48,164 nt of DNA from an uncultured Corynebacterium sp. (GTDB lineage: Bacteria > Actinomycetota > Actinomycetes > Mycobacteriales > Mycobacteriaceae), in the NCBI GenBank assembly GCA_943914465.1, contig CALUCD010000011.1:1-48164 (forward strand), read 5' to 3'. A model generated the notes under the pieces. The model did not search any database. It was not told the origin of the DNA and worked only from the letters and a program-made list of their open reading frames with translations. How positions within the stretch are numbered: the stretch's first letter is position 1; every line of letters begins with the position of its first letter. This document shows positions 26,118 through 34,383 of the stretch, piece by piece. Made by a program: the position numbers and the translations under genes.

Positions 26118-26597
26118 ATGGGTATGGGAACGCGGGGGTTAACCGACGACGAACAACAACTGTGGGCGCTGGTGAGCTCTGCGTGGGGCAAGGTGCAGCG
26201 GACCATCGATGAAGCATTGCAAACCGGCTCTGACCTGTCTCCGGCGGAATTCGCAGTGCTGTCCATTCTGTCTGCCTGTGATGATCAAGCGATGCGGTTG
26301 CGGGAGCTGTGCCACGCTCTTGATTGGGATCGCTCGCGCGTGTCGCACCAGGTCACCAGAATGCAGCGCCGTGGCCTGGTGGCAAAAGACCCGAGTCCGG
26401 GTGACGGAAGGGGAGTAGTTGTTTCTGCGACGGAGGACGGGGTCAAACGGGTGGAGGCAGCAACGCCTGAGCACGCCGAGGTTGTGCGCCGCGTGGTGCT
26501 CGACCCCCTCAACGGCGACGGGGCGACTGAGGCGCTGGAAACAATGTGCAGGACGATTCTGGAGATGAATGCAGGCCCACGAGGGCAATTTGGCTGA
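26118..26597 (+). CDS. MarR-family transcriptional regulator
   Basis: A 159-residue winged-helix repressor. ATG 26118 gives MGMGTRGLTDDEQQLWALVS; the upstream in-frame extension is of different composition. Helical dimerisation segments flank the reader: recognition helix in LRELCHALDWDRSRVSHQVT, and the wing in QRRGLVAKDPSPGDGRGVVV, with the conserved Asp-x-Arg-Gly turn. Usual MarR ligands are phenolic compounds or oxidants. No obvious target gene is adjacent: the PspC-domain gene follows 92 bp later on the same strand. It may repress itself. Confidence 0.9.
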   Translation: MGMGTRGLTDDEQQLWALVSSAWGKVQRTIDEALQTGSDLSPAEFAVLSILSACDDQAMRLRELCHALDWDRSRVSHQVTRMQRRGLVAKDPSPGDGRGVVVSATEDGVKRVEAATPEHAEVVRRVVLDPLNGDGATEALETMCRTILEMNAGPRGQFG

Positions 26598-26689
26598 ACT
26601 GTGTTTCGCCCCCTGGTCTCAACGGCCGCGCAGGTGTTCAATGGAAAGAGTCAAACGAATATTTCCCAATTTTTAGGAAGGTTCGACCC

Positions 26690-26902
26690 ATGAGCTATCA
26701 AAACACCAGCCGTACTCCGAAGAAACTCACTCGCTCGATGACCGACAAGATGCTCGCAGGCGTCTGCGGCGGCGTTGCCCGTAGCCTGGGCATCGATGCC
26801 ACTATCGTGCGCGTGGTGTTCGTACTCCTCGCCCTCGGAGGCGTGTTCCCAGGCGTGCTGGCGTACTTGATCTGCTGGTTTGTAATGCCACCCGAGTTTT
26901 AG
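26690..26902 (+). CDS. PspC-domain membrane protein
   Basis: A 70-residue protein starting at ATG 26690, with AGGAAGG ten bases upstream. It is almost entirely a PspC domain: LTRSMTDKMLAGVCGGVARS and LGIDATIVRVVFVLLAL, then a second hydrophobic stretch GVLAYLICWFVMPPEF. PspC proteins sit in the inner membrane and take part in the phage-shock or envelope-stress response; free-standing small ones in actinobacteria have no defined partner. Confidence 0.9.
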   Translation: MSYQNTSRTPKKLTRSMTDKMLAGVCGGVARSLGIDATIVRVVFVLLALGGVFPGVLAYLICWFVMPPEF

Positions 26903-26944
26903 AAGCGTTTCAGAATCGCAGATCAAGCTGCAAATCAGTCAAAA

Positions 26945-27503
26945 TCAGTCATCAGTGGCCAGCCGGGAATAGACGGCGAGATCCTTGAACTGGCCGCGGC
27001 GATACTCTGCATCGCGCAAAATCCCTTCACGGGTGTAGCCACACCGTTGCGCAACGCGGACACGAGGCGGGATTGGTGGGAGCCGCTTTAATCTCGAGGC
27101 GGTGGAAGCCTTGAGCCAGCGCGTGCTGGGTGATAAGCGCTACTGCGCTTGTCATCACACCGCGGCCCCGAGCCCACGGCGCGGTGGAGTATCCGAGTTC
27201 AGCTGTGCGTGGGTTCGCAGTGCTCGCTCGCAGCTCCACGTTTCCGCAGTAGCGCGCGTCGATCACGATTGCCCACCGCGCAATGTGATCGGCGGTGGGC
27301 GCAAGGAACTCCTCCAGGTGCGCGTCGGTGAACGGGTGGGGCACGTGCGTATGGGCGATCATGTCCGCATCGGTGCTGGCGGCGCGGATGTCGTCGCGCA
27401 CCTGCGCGATCTCCGCGACGCGGCTCCATGGCAGGAGCGTGAGCGCACTGCTAGCAAGCACCGCCTCACGCAGCGACGGGAGCTGTGGTTGCACCGAGGA
27501 CAC
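26945..27503 (-). pseudogene. GNAT-family (RimJ/RimL-like) acetyltransferase, frameshifted near the C-terminus
   Basis: The open frame from ATG 27503 encodes a RimJ-type N-acetyltransferase: LTLLPWSRVAEIAQ, WAIVIDARYCGNVELR, AELGYSTAPWARGRGVMTSA (acetyl-CoA binding Q/RxxGxG/A variant) and FHRLEIKAAPTNPAS. It then reads CPRCATVWLHP and stops at 27027. The next frame continues naturally as RVAQRCGYTREGILRDAEY and RGQFKDLAVYSRLA to TGA 26945. Removing one G of the GG at about 27058-27059 joins the two and gives the family's normal ~185 residues. Because the change is in a short run, an assembly error cannot be excluded. Confidence 0.8.
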
Positions 27504-27511
27504 CGGGGGCG

Positions 27512-29107
27512 TTAGCGCGCCTCGAAGAATCCCGGCTGTTCGACAGGGCCGAGGTTTCCGGTGCGCAAGTAGTCCACCACCTGACGGTCCACCGCTGGGT
27601 TGCCGTACCCGACGTGACCGTGGCCGGGACCGTGGACTGTGACGAGGTGCGAGCCCATTGGGTTAGCAATGCCAAACCTGCCCGCGTACACCGTCTGGGG
27701 GTCACCGGTTGCGTTGAATTGCAGCGGGCGGGTGGCCAGGCGAGAGCCGTCAAGTGCGACCTTTCCGGCAACCGGGCCGGCGCCGGCGCAGGCATTGCCA
27801 GATGCGATGGCGAGCAATCGGGCGTTGTGTAGGTCACCTGTGGCGTCGGACCACAGCATCTGCGGCGTCAGTTCGTAGATGGGCGGGGTGACGTTTTCGT
27901 TGCATAGTTGCACGTTTTGCAGGTAAAACAGCGCGAGGAGTTGAGCCTGATTCTCTTCGATCAAAGCTGGATCTGGCGTGAAGTTTTGCTCTTCTTCAGT
28001 CAGTGTTCCGTTCGTCATCCGCGCGAGGCTATCCCACGTAGCTGGTATGGGGAGCAGTTGTGGAGTTACCACGAACAGCGGTGAGTTAGCCTGGCTAGCA
28101 CCCGGGTTGAGCATGCGAGAGACGATGCCCTGGCCTTCGGCGCGAAGCTTGCCGGTGGCGGTCATGACATCCGCACCCGCCTGACCAGTGAACTCCAGGC
28201 CGGGAGGCAGGTCACCGATACGTGCCGGCGGAGGTGTTGAAGTGGGGTTGGTGCCGGATTGGGCCACCACGACGTTGGACCAGTATTGATACGCCTTGAG
28301 TGGTGTGTCACCCATCCCGTAGGTCGCGTTGTTGGCAGCGACCCAGGCAAAGTAGTCGTGCAAAGCGCGTTCATATCCCAGTGTCTGATCGGCGAGCAAT
28401 CGCGTCCACTGCGTATCAGGGTTCATCGCAGAATCTAACACAACACAGTCGGTGTGCTGGGGGAACAAGGTGGCGTATGTAGAGCCCAAGTAGGTGCCGT
28501 ACGACAATCCGATGATGGAGATCTGCTGCTCACCGAGGGCTTGGCGGACCATGTCCCAGTCACGGGCGTTATTTTCCGTGGTAATAGTCTCAGGGTATCC
28601 GGGGCGATCACCTTGGCACAGCGATCGGGTGAGACCGCCGAACGATATCAGCGATTCGATCTTCGCCTTCGCAGCATTGGCGGGAGTGCTGACATCTGCT
28701 GACGCGCAGTTAAGCGCTGTTGAGCCCCGCAGACCACGCGGTTGCACAGCTACAAGGTCCCACTCGTTTCGAATTTCCTCCGGCCAGTCGAGGGATTCTG
28801 AGCCGAAGTACGAGTAGGCGTCGCCGCCTGGGCCGCCGGGGTTGCCAAAGATTGTGCCGCGCCGGGCGGATGGATTCTTCGCTGGTGTTCGTACGAATCC
28901 AAGGGAGATTTGCGGCCCGGCGGGGTCGGTGTAGCGCATCGGCACGTCGATGTGGCCGCACTCGGCGCCTTCAACAGTCACCTGGACCGGGCAGGGCTCC
29001 CAGGTGATTTGAGGTGCCGGTTGCGCGTGGGCGAGGGGAGCCGTGGTCAGGCCCGCTGCGAGTGTAAGACCGGCAAGCGTGGCGGCCGCAGCGCGGAAAG
29101 CAGACAT
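27512..29107 (-). CDS. Secreted alpha/beta-hydrolase, tripeptidyl-aminopeptidase-like
   Basis: A 531-residue exported serine hydrolase starting at ATG 29107 (AGAGG upstream). The signal peptide MSAFRAAAATLAGLTLAAGL ends at an AHA site near residue 28. The N-terminal part has the PxRYTDP and GTIFGNPGGPGGDAYSY oxyanion region. The nucleophile elbow is GLSYGTYLGS (Ser202). The C-terminal TAP-like part provides Asp (NATGDPQTVY) and His (GPGHGHVGYGN). Relatives are S33-type peptidases and lipase-like enzymes of actinobacterial envelopes (SlpD/SlpE, Streptomyces Tap). The probable role is hydrolysis of peptides or esters outside the cell. It lies 8 bp from the start of the broken acetyltransferase, on the same strand. 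Confidence 0.9.
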   Translation of the reverse strand: MSAFRAAAATLAGLTLAAGLTTAPLAHAQPAPQITWEPCPVQVTVEGAECGHIDVPMRYTDPAGPQISLGFVRTPAKNPSARRGTIFGNPGGPGGDAYSYFGSESLDWPEEIRNEWDLVAVQPRGLRGSTALNCASADVSTPANAAKAKIESLISFGGLTRSLCQGDRPGYPETITTENNARDWDMVRQALGEQQISIIGLSYGTYLGSTYATLFPQHTDCVVLDSAMNPDTQWTRLLADQTLGYERALHDYFAWVAANNATYGMGDTPLKAYQYWSNVVVAQSGTNPTSTPPPARIGDLPPGLEFTGQAGADVMTATGKLRAEGQGIVSRMLNPGASQANSPLFVVTPQLLPIPATWDSLARMTNGTLTEEEQNFTPDPALIEENQAQLLALFYLQNVQLCNENVTPPIYELTPQMLWSDATGDLHNARLLAIASGNACAGAGPVAGKVALDGSRLATRPLQFNATGDPQTVYAGRFGIANPMGSHLVTVHGPGHGHVGYGNPAVDRQVVDYLRTGNLGPVEQPGFFEAR

Positions 29108-29344
29108 GTAAGGAACCTCTTTTAAGTTAGCTGTGGAAAATCTATTAATTAGACGATATCTTAGCTGCTCAATCCACGCACGATGAAGAACAGAAAATTC
29201 GGCTTCGCTGCCCTCCCGCGCACCGCTATCATTGTGCATCGTTCATAGAGTCATAAGTCATAGCAAGTCGTCGCAGCAGCAGGTCACAGCAGCAGAAGGC
29301 CTACAGCGTCGCCGACGCGCGAGGACATCTGAGGTAGAAGCATC
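29108..29344. promoter_or_regulatory. Divergent promoter region between hydrolase and YhfC-like gene
   Basis: The spacer includes the AT-rich palindrome TCTATTAATTAGA at 29141-29153, 34 bp upstream of the hydrolase start, a plausible operator or -10 region for the minus-strand gene. Short direct repeats (TCATAGAGTCATAAGTCATAG near 29243-29263 and CAGCAGCAGGTCACAGCAGC near 29275) precede the plus-strand gene. There is no gene here. Confidence 0.4.
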
Positions 29345-30136
29345 ATGGGAACTGTTGGGTTACTGACTGTGCAGATCGCTGGCGTTGTTTTGCTGGTGTT
29401 ACTGCTCTGGGTTTTGGGACGGCGGCGCGTCGGGTTCGCGTGGTCATCACTTGGGTGGGGCGCGCTGGCGTTTCCGCTTTCTCAGGTTGCCCGCCTCGCG
29501 CTGACAATCCCATTGAACCTGTTGCTTTCCACCGTGCTTTCGCCTACAACTGCGGTTGCTGCAACGACAGCGGTGATGCTCGCGACCTCGGGGTTGTTTG
29601 AAGAGTCCACACGCTGGATCGTGATGCGTTACTGGGCCAAGCGCGTCCGCACCTGGGAAGAGGGTGTGGGCTTTGGTCTTGGGCACGGGGGAATCGAGGC
29701 GCTTTTATTGCTAGGTATCGCTGCGATCAACAATTTTATCCTCGCGCTCAACCCCGATATGTTAAAAGCGCAGGTGGAGGCGGTTGGGGACCCAGAGGCA
29801 GTTACCGCATTGGACCAGCAACTTACCGCCCTCAATGAGCTCAGCCTTGCCTTCGTCGCTATGAGCTGGTACGAGCGTCTGCTTGCAATCGCGCTCCACG
29901 TTGCGCTCTCGGTGCTGATCATGCGCGGCGTGCGCGAGCGGCGCTGGCAGCTGTGGCTAATCGCCGTCGTCGCACACATCGCGTTCAACAGCTTGGTTCT
30001 TCTGAAAGAACCGCTGGGTCACGCAGGTATGTACGCCGTTTTGACGGTGCCCGCGCTGATCGCGGTATGGGCTGTTGCCGCGGGGCCGCTATCGCGCCGG
30101 GCGGATGCGGTGCGAGCTGGCACTGAAGTGCGGTAG
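29345..30136 (+). CDS. YhfC-family intramembrane protein
   Basis: A 263-residue polytopic membrane protein (about seven TM) of the YhfC family, which belongs to the wider CPBP/PrsW-like group of putative intramembrane metalloproteases. Hallmarks: FEESTRWIVMRYW (Glu-Glu pair) in one helix and GVGFGLGHGGIEALLL (His plus Glu) in the next, followed later by VAHIAFNSLVLL with another His. ATG 29345 has GAGG about 11 bases upstream. The substrate is unknown; relatives in Bacillus are likewise uncharacterised. It is divergent from the secreted hydrolase and convergent with the secreted unknown protein. Confidence 0.85.
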   Translation: MGTVGLLTVQIAGVVLLVLLLWVLGRRRVGFAWSSLGWGALAFPLSQVARLALTIPLNLLLSTVLSPTTAVAATTAVMLATSGLFEESTRWIVMRYWAKRVRTWEEGVGFGLGHGGIEALLLLGIAAINNFILALNPDMLKAQVEAVGDPEAVTALDQQLTALNELSLAFVAMSWYERLLAIALHVALSVLIMRGVRERRWQLWLIAVVAHIAFNSLVLLKEPLGHAGMYAVLTVPALIAVWAVAAGPLSRRADAVRAGTEVR

Positions 30137-30282
30137 CCGGTTTCCAGCAGGAGGGCAGTGTTGCGCGTTGCTGTCGCAACGTTGTCGCCATAATGAGTGG
30201 TTGCAATTGGCGGTTATTGCTCCGGCTTGCCGTTGCCCGGCCCGGTGGTCTACGTTCTCGCTATCGCGTGGACGTGGTATTC

Positions 30283-30356
30283 GATAGGCAAAGATCTCAT
30301 CTTGCGCTGACTTGCTGGGCTGAGCAGCACGCTGAGCGAAGATGAAAGTGCCTATC
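30283..30356. repeat. Long interrupted hairpin between convergent genes
   Basis: A nested dyad of about 74 nt. Outer arms GATAGGCA (30283-30290) and TGCCTATC (30349-30356) are exact complements. Inner arms CATCTTGCGCT (30298-30308) and AGCGAAGATG (30335-30344) pair with one bulge, and the loop has GCTG...CAGC. It lies between convergent genes ending at 30136 and 30377, so a shared terminator is plausible, yet there is no T-tract on either side. A small structured RNA is the alternative. Confidence 0.6.
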
Positions 30357-30376
30357 CCACCGGACGCTACTTTCGG

Positions 30377-31081
30377 CTAGCGCCGCTTCGGTCCGTAGCC
30401 AGGAAACGGCACGGTGGTGCTGGTGCCTAACTGGCACGCTTGGGTTGCTGCTGACTGTGCCTTGGCGAATGCGCGATAATTCTCAATCGGTTGGCCCGTC
30501 GGTGTCGATGCGAACTCGTTGTACAACGCGTCGCCTTTTTCTGGCCATGCATATCCGATGAGCTGCTCGCGTGTCCAATACGGGTCCGCCTGAGGGGTGG
30601 TGAGGGTCGCTTTGCCGCTTTGGGCGGCTTGGGCAACCACGTTAGCGTCGAAAAGCGGTGTGAACACAGGGTTGCCGTATCCCCGGGTGCGCTCGACTTC
30701 GTGGATAAGATACTGCTCGCCGAGCTCGCGGGGAACACCGATTTCTTCTTTAAGCTTGACTGCCGCAGGTTCTACGTAGTCCATGTAGCGCTCTTCCGCG
30801 AGTTTGCGCCCGAGGAGGAGGACTGGCTTGAGATACGCGCGGTAGGCAACGATGGCGGTGCCAGGGTAGGTTTTCTCAATCGCCGCGTTTTGGTCTCTCC
30901 GAAGAGTTTTTGTGTCGGTGGCGTTCAGGCTGTCGAGCAGCTGTTGTGCGGAATAACGCTCGCCGGGGGTGAACTTGGCGGTGCAACCTTTGGAGGTTTT
31001 GGTGATCTCGGCGGCGTCTGCGCTTGGGATGGCGAGCATGGTCAGCACTGCGGCCATGGTGAGAGAAGCTATACGTTTCAT
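30377..31081 (-). CDS. Secreted protein of unknown function
   Basis: A 234-residue exported protein starting at ATG 31081, with GAAAGG in its leader. The signal peptide is MKRIASLTMAAVLTMLAIPS with an ADA cleavage site near residue 24. The mature region is largely helical and includes YSAQQLLDSLNATDTKTLRR and a central EEIGVPRELGEQYLIHEVER, plus a Cys pair (GCTAKF near the N-terminus and ACQLG near the C-terminus) that could form one disulfide. I do not recognise the family. Convergent with the YhfC-like gene. Confidence 0.7.
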   Translation of the reverse strand: MKRIASLTMAAVLTMLAIPSADAAEITKTSKGCTAKFTPGERYSAQQLLDSLNATDTKTLRRDQNAAIEKTYPGTAIVAYRAYLKPVLLLGRKLAEERYMDYVEPAAVKLKEEIGVPRELGEQYLIHEVERTRGYGNPVFTPLFDANVVAQAAQSGKATLTTPQADPYWTREQLIGYAWPEKGDALYNEFASTPTGQPIENYRAFAKAQSAATQACQLGTSTTVPFPGYGPKRR

Positions 31082-31249
31082 GGGTCGAACCTTTCAGGGC
31101 AGGTGGAAGGGGGATTCGAGCCGATCGCAAGCTTGCACCATTATTGAACAACAACAAACCTCGGAAATCTAGAGCACGCTCGATATTCACAGCCGAGATT
31201 GATGGTTTTCGGGCACCGTATTACCGGGACCGTTGGCCCCGCGCGCACT

Positions 31250-31255
31250 ATCGTG
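31250..31255 (+). promoter_or_regulatory. Possible -10 box of a leaderless gene
   Basis: TATCGT fits the TAnnnT pattern and ends seven bases before GTG 31262, the spacing expected if transcription starts on the start codon. There is no Shine-Dalgarno before that GTG. No clear -35 is visible, so this is tentative. Confidence 0.4.
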
Positions 31256-31261
31256 TGTCCC

Positions 31262-31723
31262 GTGGCTGCATCCACCTACACCCGTCGCCTGAACGGTCCA
31301 TCGCTCTGGCTTGGGCTCGCGGCCGCGTTTGCCGTGTGCACCGCGTTGGGCTCTTTGCTTGTCGACGCCACCTTACCCACCCTCATCTTCCCCATTCTTG
31401 TCATCATCGCCACCTTGGCGTGCGTGACTATGCGAGTAAAGATCGTGGTCAGCGACCACGACGTGAAGATCTCGGTGCTCGGGTTCTCTCAAACCGTGCC
31501 GCTGGATTCGATCACGCGCGTGGCCGTTGGCCCCGACACCGGATTGATGGAGGGTGCCGGCCCACGCTTTGTTGGTAATGCGACTGCGTACATCGTGTCG
31601 GGCCCGACCGTGCAGATTGAGACCCGCACCACCTCGTATCTCGCCTCGGCAGAGCACCCAGAAGACGTTGCCGCTGATATCGAAGGTCGGCGTATGCAGG
31701 GTCATCTGCGCGATGGTGCATAA
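31262..31723 (+). CDS. Small membrane protein with PH-like domain
   Basis: A 153-residue protein if started at GTG 31262, just before MAASTYTRRLNGPSLWLG; an earlier start at about 31199 is open but less likely. Two hydrophobic helices follow (SLWLGLAAAFAVCTALGSLL and LIFPILVIIATLACVTM), then a beta-rich soluble part: KIVVSDHDVKISVLGFSQTV, PLDSITRVAVGPDT and YIVSGPTVQIETR. This arrangement of a TM pair plus bacterial-PH-like fold is common among actinobacterial membrane proteins of unknown role. The stop lies inside the first copy of a tandem repeat that leads into the PfpI gene. Confidence 0.72.
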   Translation: MAASTYTRRLNGPSLWLGLAAAFAVCTALGSLLVDATLPTLIFPILVIIATLACVTMRVKIVVSDHDVKISVLGFSQTVPLDSITRVAVGPDTGLMEGAGPRFVGNATAYIVSGPTVQIETRTTSYLASAEHPEDVAADIEGRRMQGHLRDGA

Positions 31724-31760
31724 GCGGTGTAGGAATATGGTGCATAAGCGGTGTAGGAAT
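31713..31760 (+). repeat. 24-bp perfect tandem duplication
   Basis: Bases 31713-31736 and 31737-31760 are identical. Each copy contains GCATAAGCGGTGTAGGAAT: the first supplies the stop codon of the upstream gene, and the second ends six bases before ATG 31766. Each copy holds TAGGAAT, which could act as the -10 of a leaderless transcript of the PfpI gene, so the duplication may double its promoter. Confidence 0.9.
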
Positions 31761-31765
31761 GCCGT

Positions 31766-32446
31766 ATGAAGATTCTCGCTCTTTCAACCAGTGCCCACCG
31801 TTATGAAACCTCCGGGATCCGCACCGGCACGTGGCTCGGAGAGTTCACCCACTTTTACGACGTGCTTGACGCCGCCGGTCACGAGGTTGAGCTTGCCAGT
31901 GTCGCCGGTGGCGTTGTTCCGCTCGACCCTGAGAGTTTGCAGTCATCGGTCCTCCAGGAGGGCGGCACAGACAAGCGCTACGCTGACCCGGATTTCATGA
32001 GCAAGCTTGACTCCACGCCGGCGATCGCAGATGTTGACCTCGATTCTTACGACGGCATCTGCCTTATCGGCGGGCACGGCACGATGTTTGATTTCCAGAC
32101 CGAACCCGTTTCCAACGCGGTAGCCCACTTCGCCGATGCCGGCAAGATTGTCTCCGCTGTTTGCCACGGCCCGAGTGGCTTGCTGGGCGTGACCCTTGCA
32201 AACGGCGAGCCACTGCTTCGCAACCGCCGCGTCACGGGTTACTCCTGGGTGGAGGAGGAGCTCGCGCAACGGACCGAGGAGGTCCCGTACAGCCTCGAGG
32301 ACCGGCTGCGTGAGGAGGCCGGCGAATATTCCACCGCCAAGGATCCCCTGGCCAAGCATGTGGTTGTTGATGGCAAACTCATCACCGGGCAAAACCCGAT
32401 GAGCGCAACTGACGTTGGCGAGGCATTGCTCGAGCTGAGCGACTAG
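31766..32446 (+). CDS. DJ-1/PfpI-family class I glutamine amidotransferase-like protein
   Basis: A 226-residue cytoplasmic protein of the DJ-1/PfpI superfamily, nearest in layout to Hsp31-type chaperone/glyoxalase members. It has the N-terminal strand MKILALSTSAHRY, the acidic residue in YDGICLIGGHGTMFDF, and the nucleophile elbow with Cys in VSAVCHGPSGLLG, followed by RVTGYSWVEEELAQ and a C-terminal LITGQNPMSATDVGEALLEL. Likely roles are methylglyoxal detoxification or protein quality control; neither can be fixed from sequence. No ribosome binding site is visible before ATG 31766; the TAGGAAT box six bases upstream suggests a leaderless mRNA. Confidence 0.9.
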   Translation: MKILALSTSAHRYETSGIRTGTWLGEFTHFYDVLDAAGHEVELASVAGGVVPLDPESLQSSVLQEGGTDKRYADPDFMSKLDSTPAIADVDLDSYDGICLIGGHGTMFDFQTEPVSNAVAHFADAGKIVSAVCHGPSGLLGVTLANGEPLLRNRRVTGYSWVEEELAQRTEEVPYSLEDRLREEAGEYSTAKDPLAKHVVVDGKLITGQNPMSATDVGEALLELSD

Positions 32447-32721
32447 CCTGCCGGTGGATTAGCCTGGCTTGGCGACGCGGCGTGCTTACGCCCCGCCATC
32501 CTCGCCGGCCGGGGTAAGAAGCCAGTCTCAACTTGGTGGTTCCGCAGGTACCGCAGGAGCAGCCAGGCCGGCACGCCCGGCGAAACAACGATGATAACCG
32601 GCAGCGCAACGAGGGCGATTCCTCGGTCAACCTGAATTAACAGACCATACATCGCAATGATTGCCGCTACTGCAGTCAAGGCGTCTTGAGCCTTCGGTGG
32701 GGTCAATTGATTCCAGCGCAT
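32443..32721 (-). CDS. Small two-TM membrane protein
   Basis: A 92-residue protein with GGAAGGGA directly before ATG 32721. Two hydrophobic segments, ALTAVAAIIAMYGLLI and GIALVALPVIIVVSPGVPAW, are followed by a basic tail rich in Arg and Pro. The 3' end overlaps the PfpI gene by 4 bp in convergent orientation. I do not recognise the family. Confidence 0.62.
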   Translation of the reverse strand: MRWNQLTPPKAQDALTAVAAIIAMYGLLIQVDRGIALVALPVIIVVSPGVPAWLLLRYLRNHQVETGFLPRPARMAGRKHAASPSQANPPAG

Positions 32722-32997
32722 GGTCCCTTCCAGCCAGCATTTCTAGTCTGAGCAAGCTGAATGTCGGGCGTTGTGCGGATTGGGAACGGTGTTCGAGGAG
32801 CTATGTAGCGCTGATTGGTCACGTCCCCACCGATTGAACCACCGTGGGGAACCGGAGTTTCAATACTCGGCGGGCGGCAGGACCCCAGAGTGCCACAGCC
32901 GCCGCTCCGAGGCCAGTCGCCAACTGCCCTATCCTGGTGGTGCCGATTGTATTGGTGCGGCGAAGATGCCCAGGTATCCCAACACAAGGAGCTAATT
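32722..32997. other. Divergent spacer without a gene
   Basis: The 276-bp region between the small membrane protein and the VOC gene carries both promoters, not placed. The frame open upstream of the VOC start is Pro-rich and not protein-like. Confidence 0.4.
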
Positions 32998-33357
32998 GTG
33001 AACCGTGAACTCGTATTTATCGTCTACGTCTCCGACATCGACACCTCGGTCGCTTTCTATAGCGACCTCCTAGACCTCAAGACCGACTTCATCTCTCCCC
33101 GATACGTCACTTTCGAGTTAGCCGAAGGGGTGTCCCTCGCTCTGTGGACCGGTAACGCGGACGCTCTGGAGGGAGCGTCGAACCGGACAACCGAGGTGTG
33201 CCTCAATCTGCCCGCCGAGCAGGTGCTAACCACTTTTCAGCAGTGGAAGGACAAGGGTATCCGGGTCGTCCGTGAACCTTACGAGGAGGTCTTCGGGACC
33301 ACGTTCGTTGTGGCCGACCTGGATGGCAACCTCATTCGCGTCGCCCCCATCGATTAG
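32998..33357 (+). CDS. VOC-family (glyoxalase/bleomycin-resistance-like) protein
   Basis: A 119-residue protein starting at GTG 32998, with AAGGAG seven bases upstream. It has the paired beta-alpha-beta-beta-beta modules of the vicinal oxygen chelate fold: ELVFIVYVSDIDTSVAFYSD (first module), then FELAEGVSLALWTG, and GIRVVREPYEEVFGTTFVVA plus DLDGNLIRVAPID at the end, where Glu/Asp residues usually bind metal. The substrate is not predictable; members act as lyases, dioxygenases or antibiotic-binding proteins. The NmrA-like gene follows 44 bp later on the same strand and may be co-transcribed. Confidence 0.88.
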   Translation: MNRELVFIVYVSDIDTSVAFYSDLLDLKTDFISPRYVTFELAEGVSLALWTGNADALEGASNRTTEVCLNLPAEQVLTTFQQWKDKGIRVVREPYEEVFGTTFVVADLDGNLIRVAPID

Positions 33358-33401
33358 CCGCAGCGCGCTGACTTAGTAAATACAGCAAGGAGAGCAAGAA
33401 C

Positions 33402-34271
33402 GTGCGTATCGCAATGAATACACCTCGTGGCAACGTTGGCAGGTACGTCGTATCTATGTTGGTTAGAGTGGGCGTGAGACCCCTGTTACTGGACCGTAGC
33501 CCGGAGAAAATTCCGAGCGAAGTGCAGCGGTATTGTGACGTGATTCGTGCAGATTCCGCTAACCCGAGAGACGTCGTTTTTGCAACTCAGGGTGTGGATG
33601 CTGTTTATTGGGTTAATCCTTCGGTGTTCTCTGCGGACCCGCTGCGAGATTACGCGAAGTTCACCGAGGCACTCGTGCAAGCTATAAAGACTAATGACAT
33701 CAAACGCGTTGTGTTTCAAAGCAGTGTGGGGGCCGAAAAGCGCCACGGTGCCGGTGAGATCGACGGTCTTGCGGCCACAGAACTCGCGCTGGATACAACC
33801 GGTGTCGACGTGACCCATCTGCGATGCGGGTATTTCTTTAGCAACCTACTGCTCGACATTGAGTCCATTCAGAAAGGGTGCTTGCATACCGTTTTGCCCA
33901 TCGACCTACCGCAAAGTTGGGTAGCTCCCCGGGACATAGCCGAGATCGCCGCCATGACGCTCCTCAATCAAGACTGGTCCGGTCGCAATGTGCAGGCGGT
34001 CCACGGCCCGGAAGACCTCACGTGGAATCAGGCGGCTTCGATCTTGTCCGAGGTCACGGGTAGAACTATCGCGGTTGAGCGAGTTAGTGACGGCGATATG
34101 CGTGAGCAGCTCCTGGCCACAGGTATGCCCCCCAAGATGGCAGACGCAGTCCTTCAAATGTCCACCGGTCTGCGAGACGACTTTTCGCCGGAGCAGGACC
34201 GGACCTTTACAACCACCACTCACACAGCTCTGGAAACCTGGGCGCGAGAGCAACTTCTGCCCGTCTTGTGA
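33402..34271 (+). CDS. NmrA-like NAD(P)-binding protein
   Basis: A 289-residue atypical short-chain dehydrogenase starting at GTG 33402, with AAGGAGAG about 10 bases upstream. The N-terminal strand MRIAMNTPRGNVGRYVVSML replaces the usual TGxxGxxG with a TPRGNVG glycine loop. Downstream features are DAVYWVNPSVFSADP, IKRVVFQSSVGAEK and LRCGYFFSNLLLDI, then SWVAPRDIAEIAAM, all matching the NmrA/HSCARG family. Members either reduce quinones or act as redox sensors without catalysis; the SDR Tyr-x3-Lys is not clear here. Confidence 0.85.
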   Translation: MRIAMNTPRGNVGRYVVSMLVRVGVRPLLLDRSPEKIPSEVQRYCDVIRADSANPRDVVFATQGVDAVYWVNPSVFSADPLRDYAKFTEALVQAIKTNDIKRVVFQSSVGAEKRHGAGEIDGLAATELALDTTGVDVTHLRCGYFFSNLLLDIESIQKGCLHTVLPIDLPQSWVAPRDIAEIAAMTLLNQDWSGRNVQAVHGPEDLTWNQAASILSEVTGRTIAVERVSDGDMREQLLATGMPPKMADAVLQMSTGLRDDFSPEQDRTFTTTTHTALETWAREQLLPVL

Positions 34272-34383
34272 GTTACCTGGTTCGGGGACAGTCCGGTGGT
34301 ACTGGATTGCTTGGCTACTCGGGGATGGCTGTGACTTTCTCTGCAGAGTCCCGGCGTCTAAATACCAATCCCAGGATCGGAGG

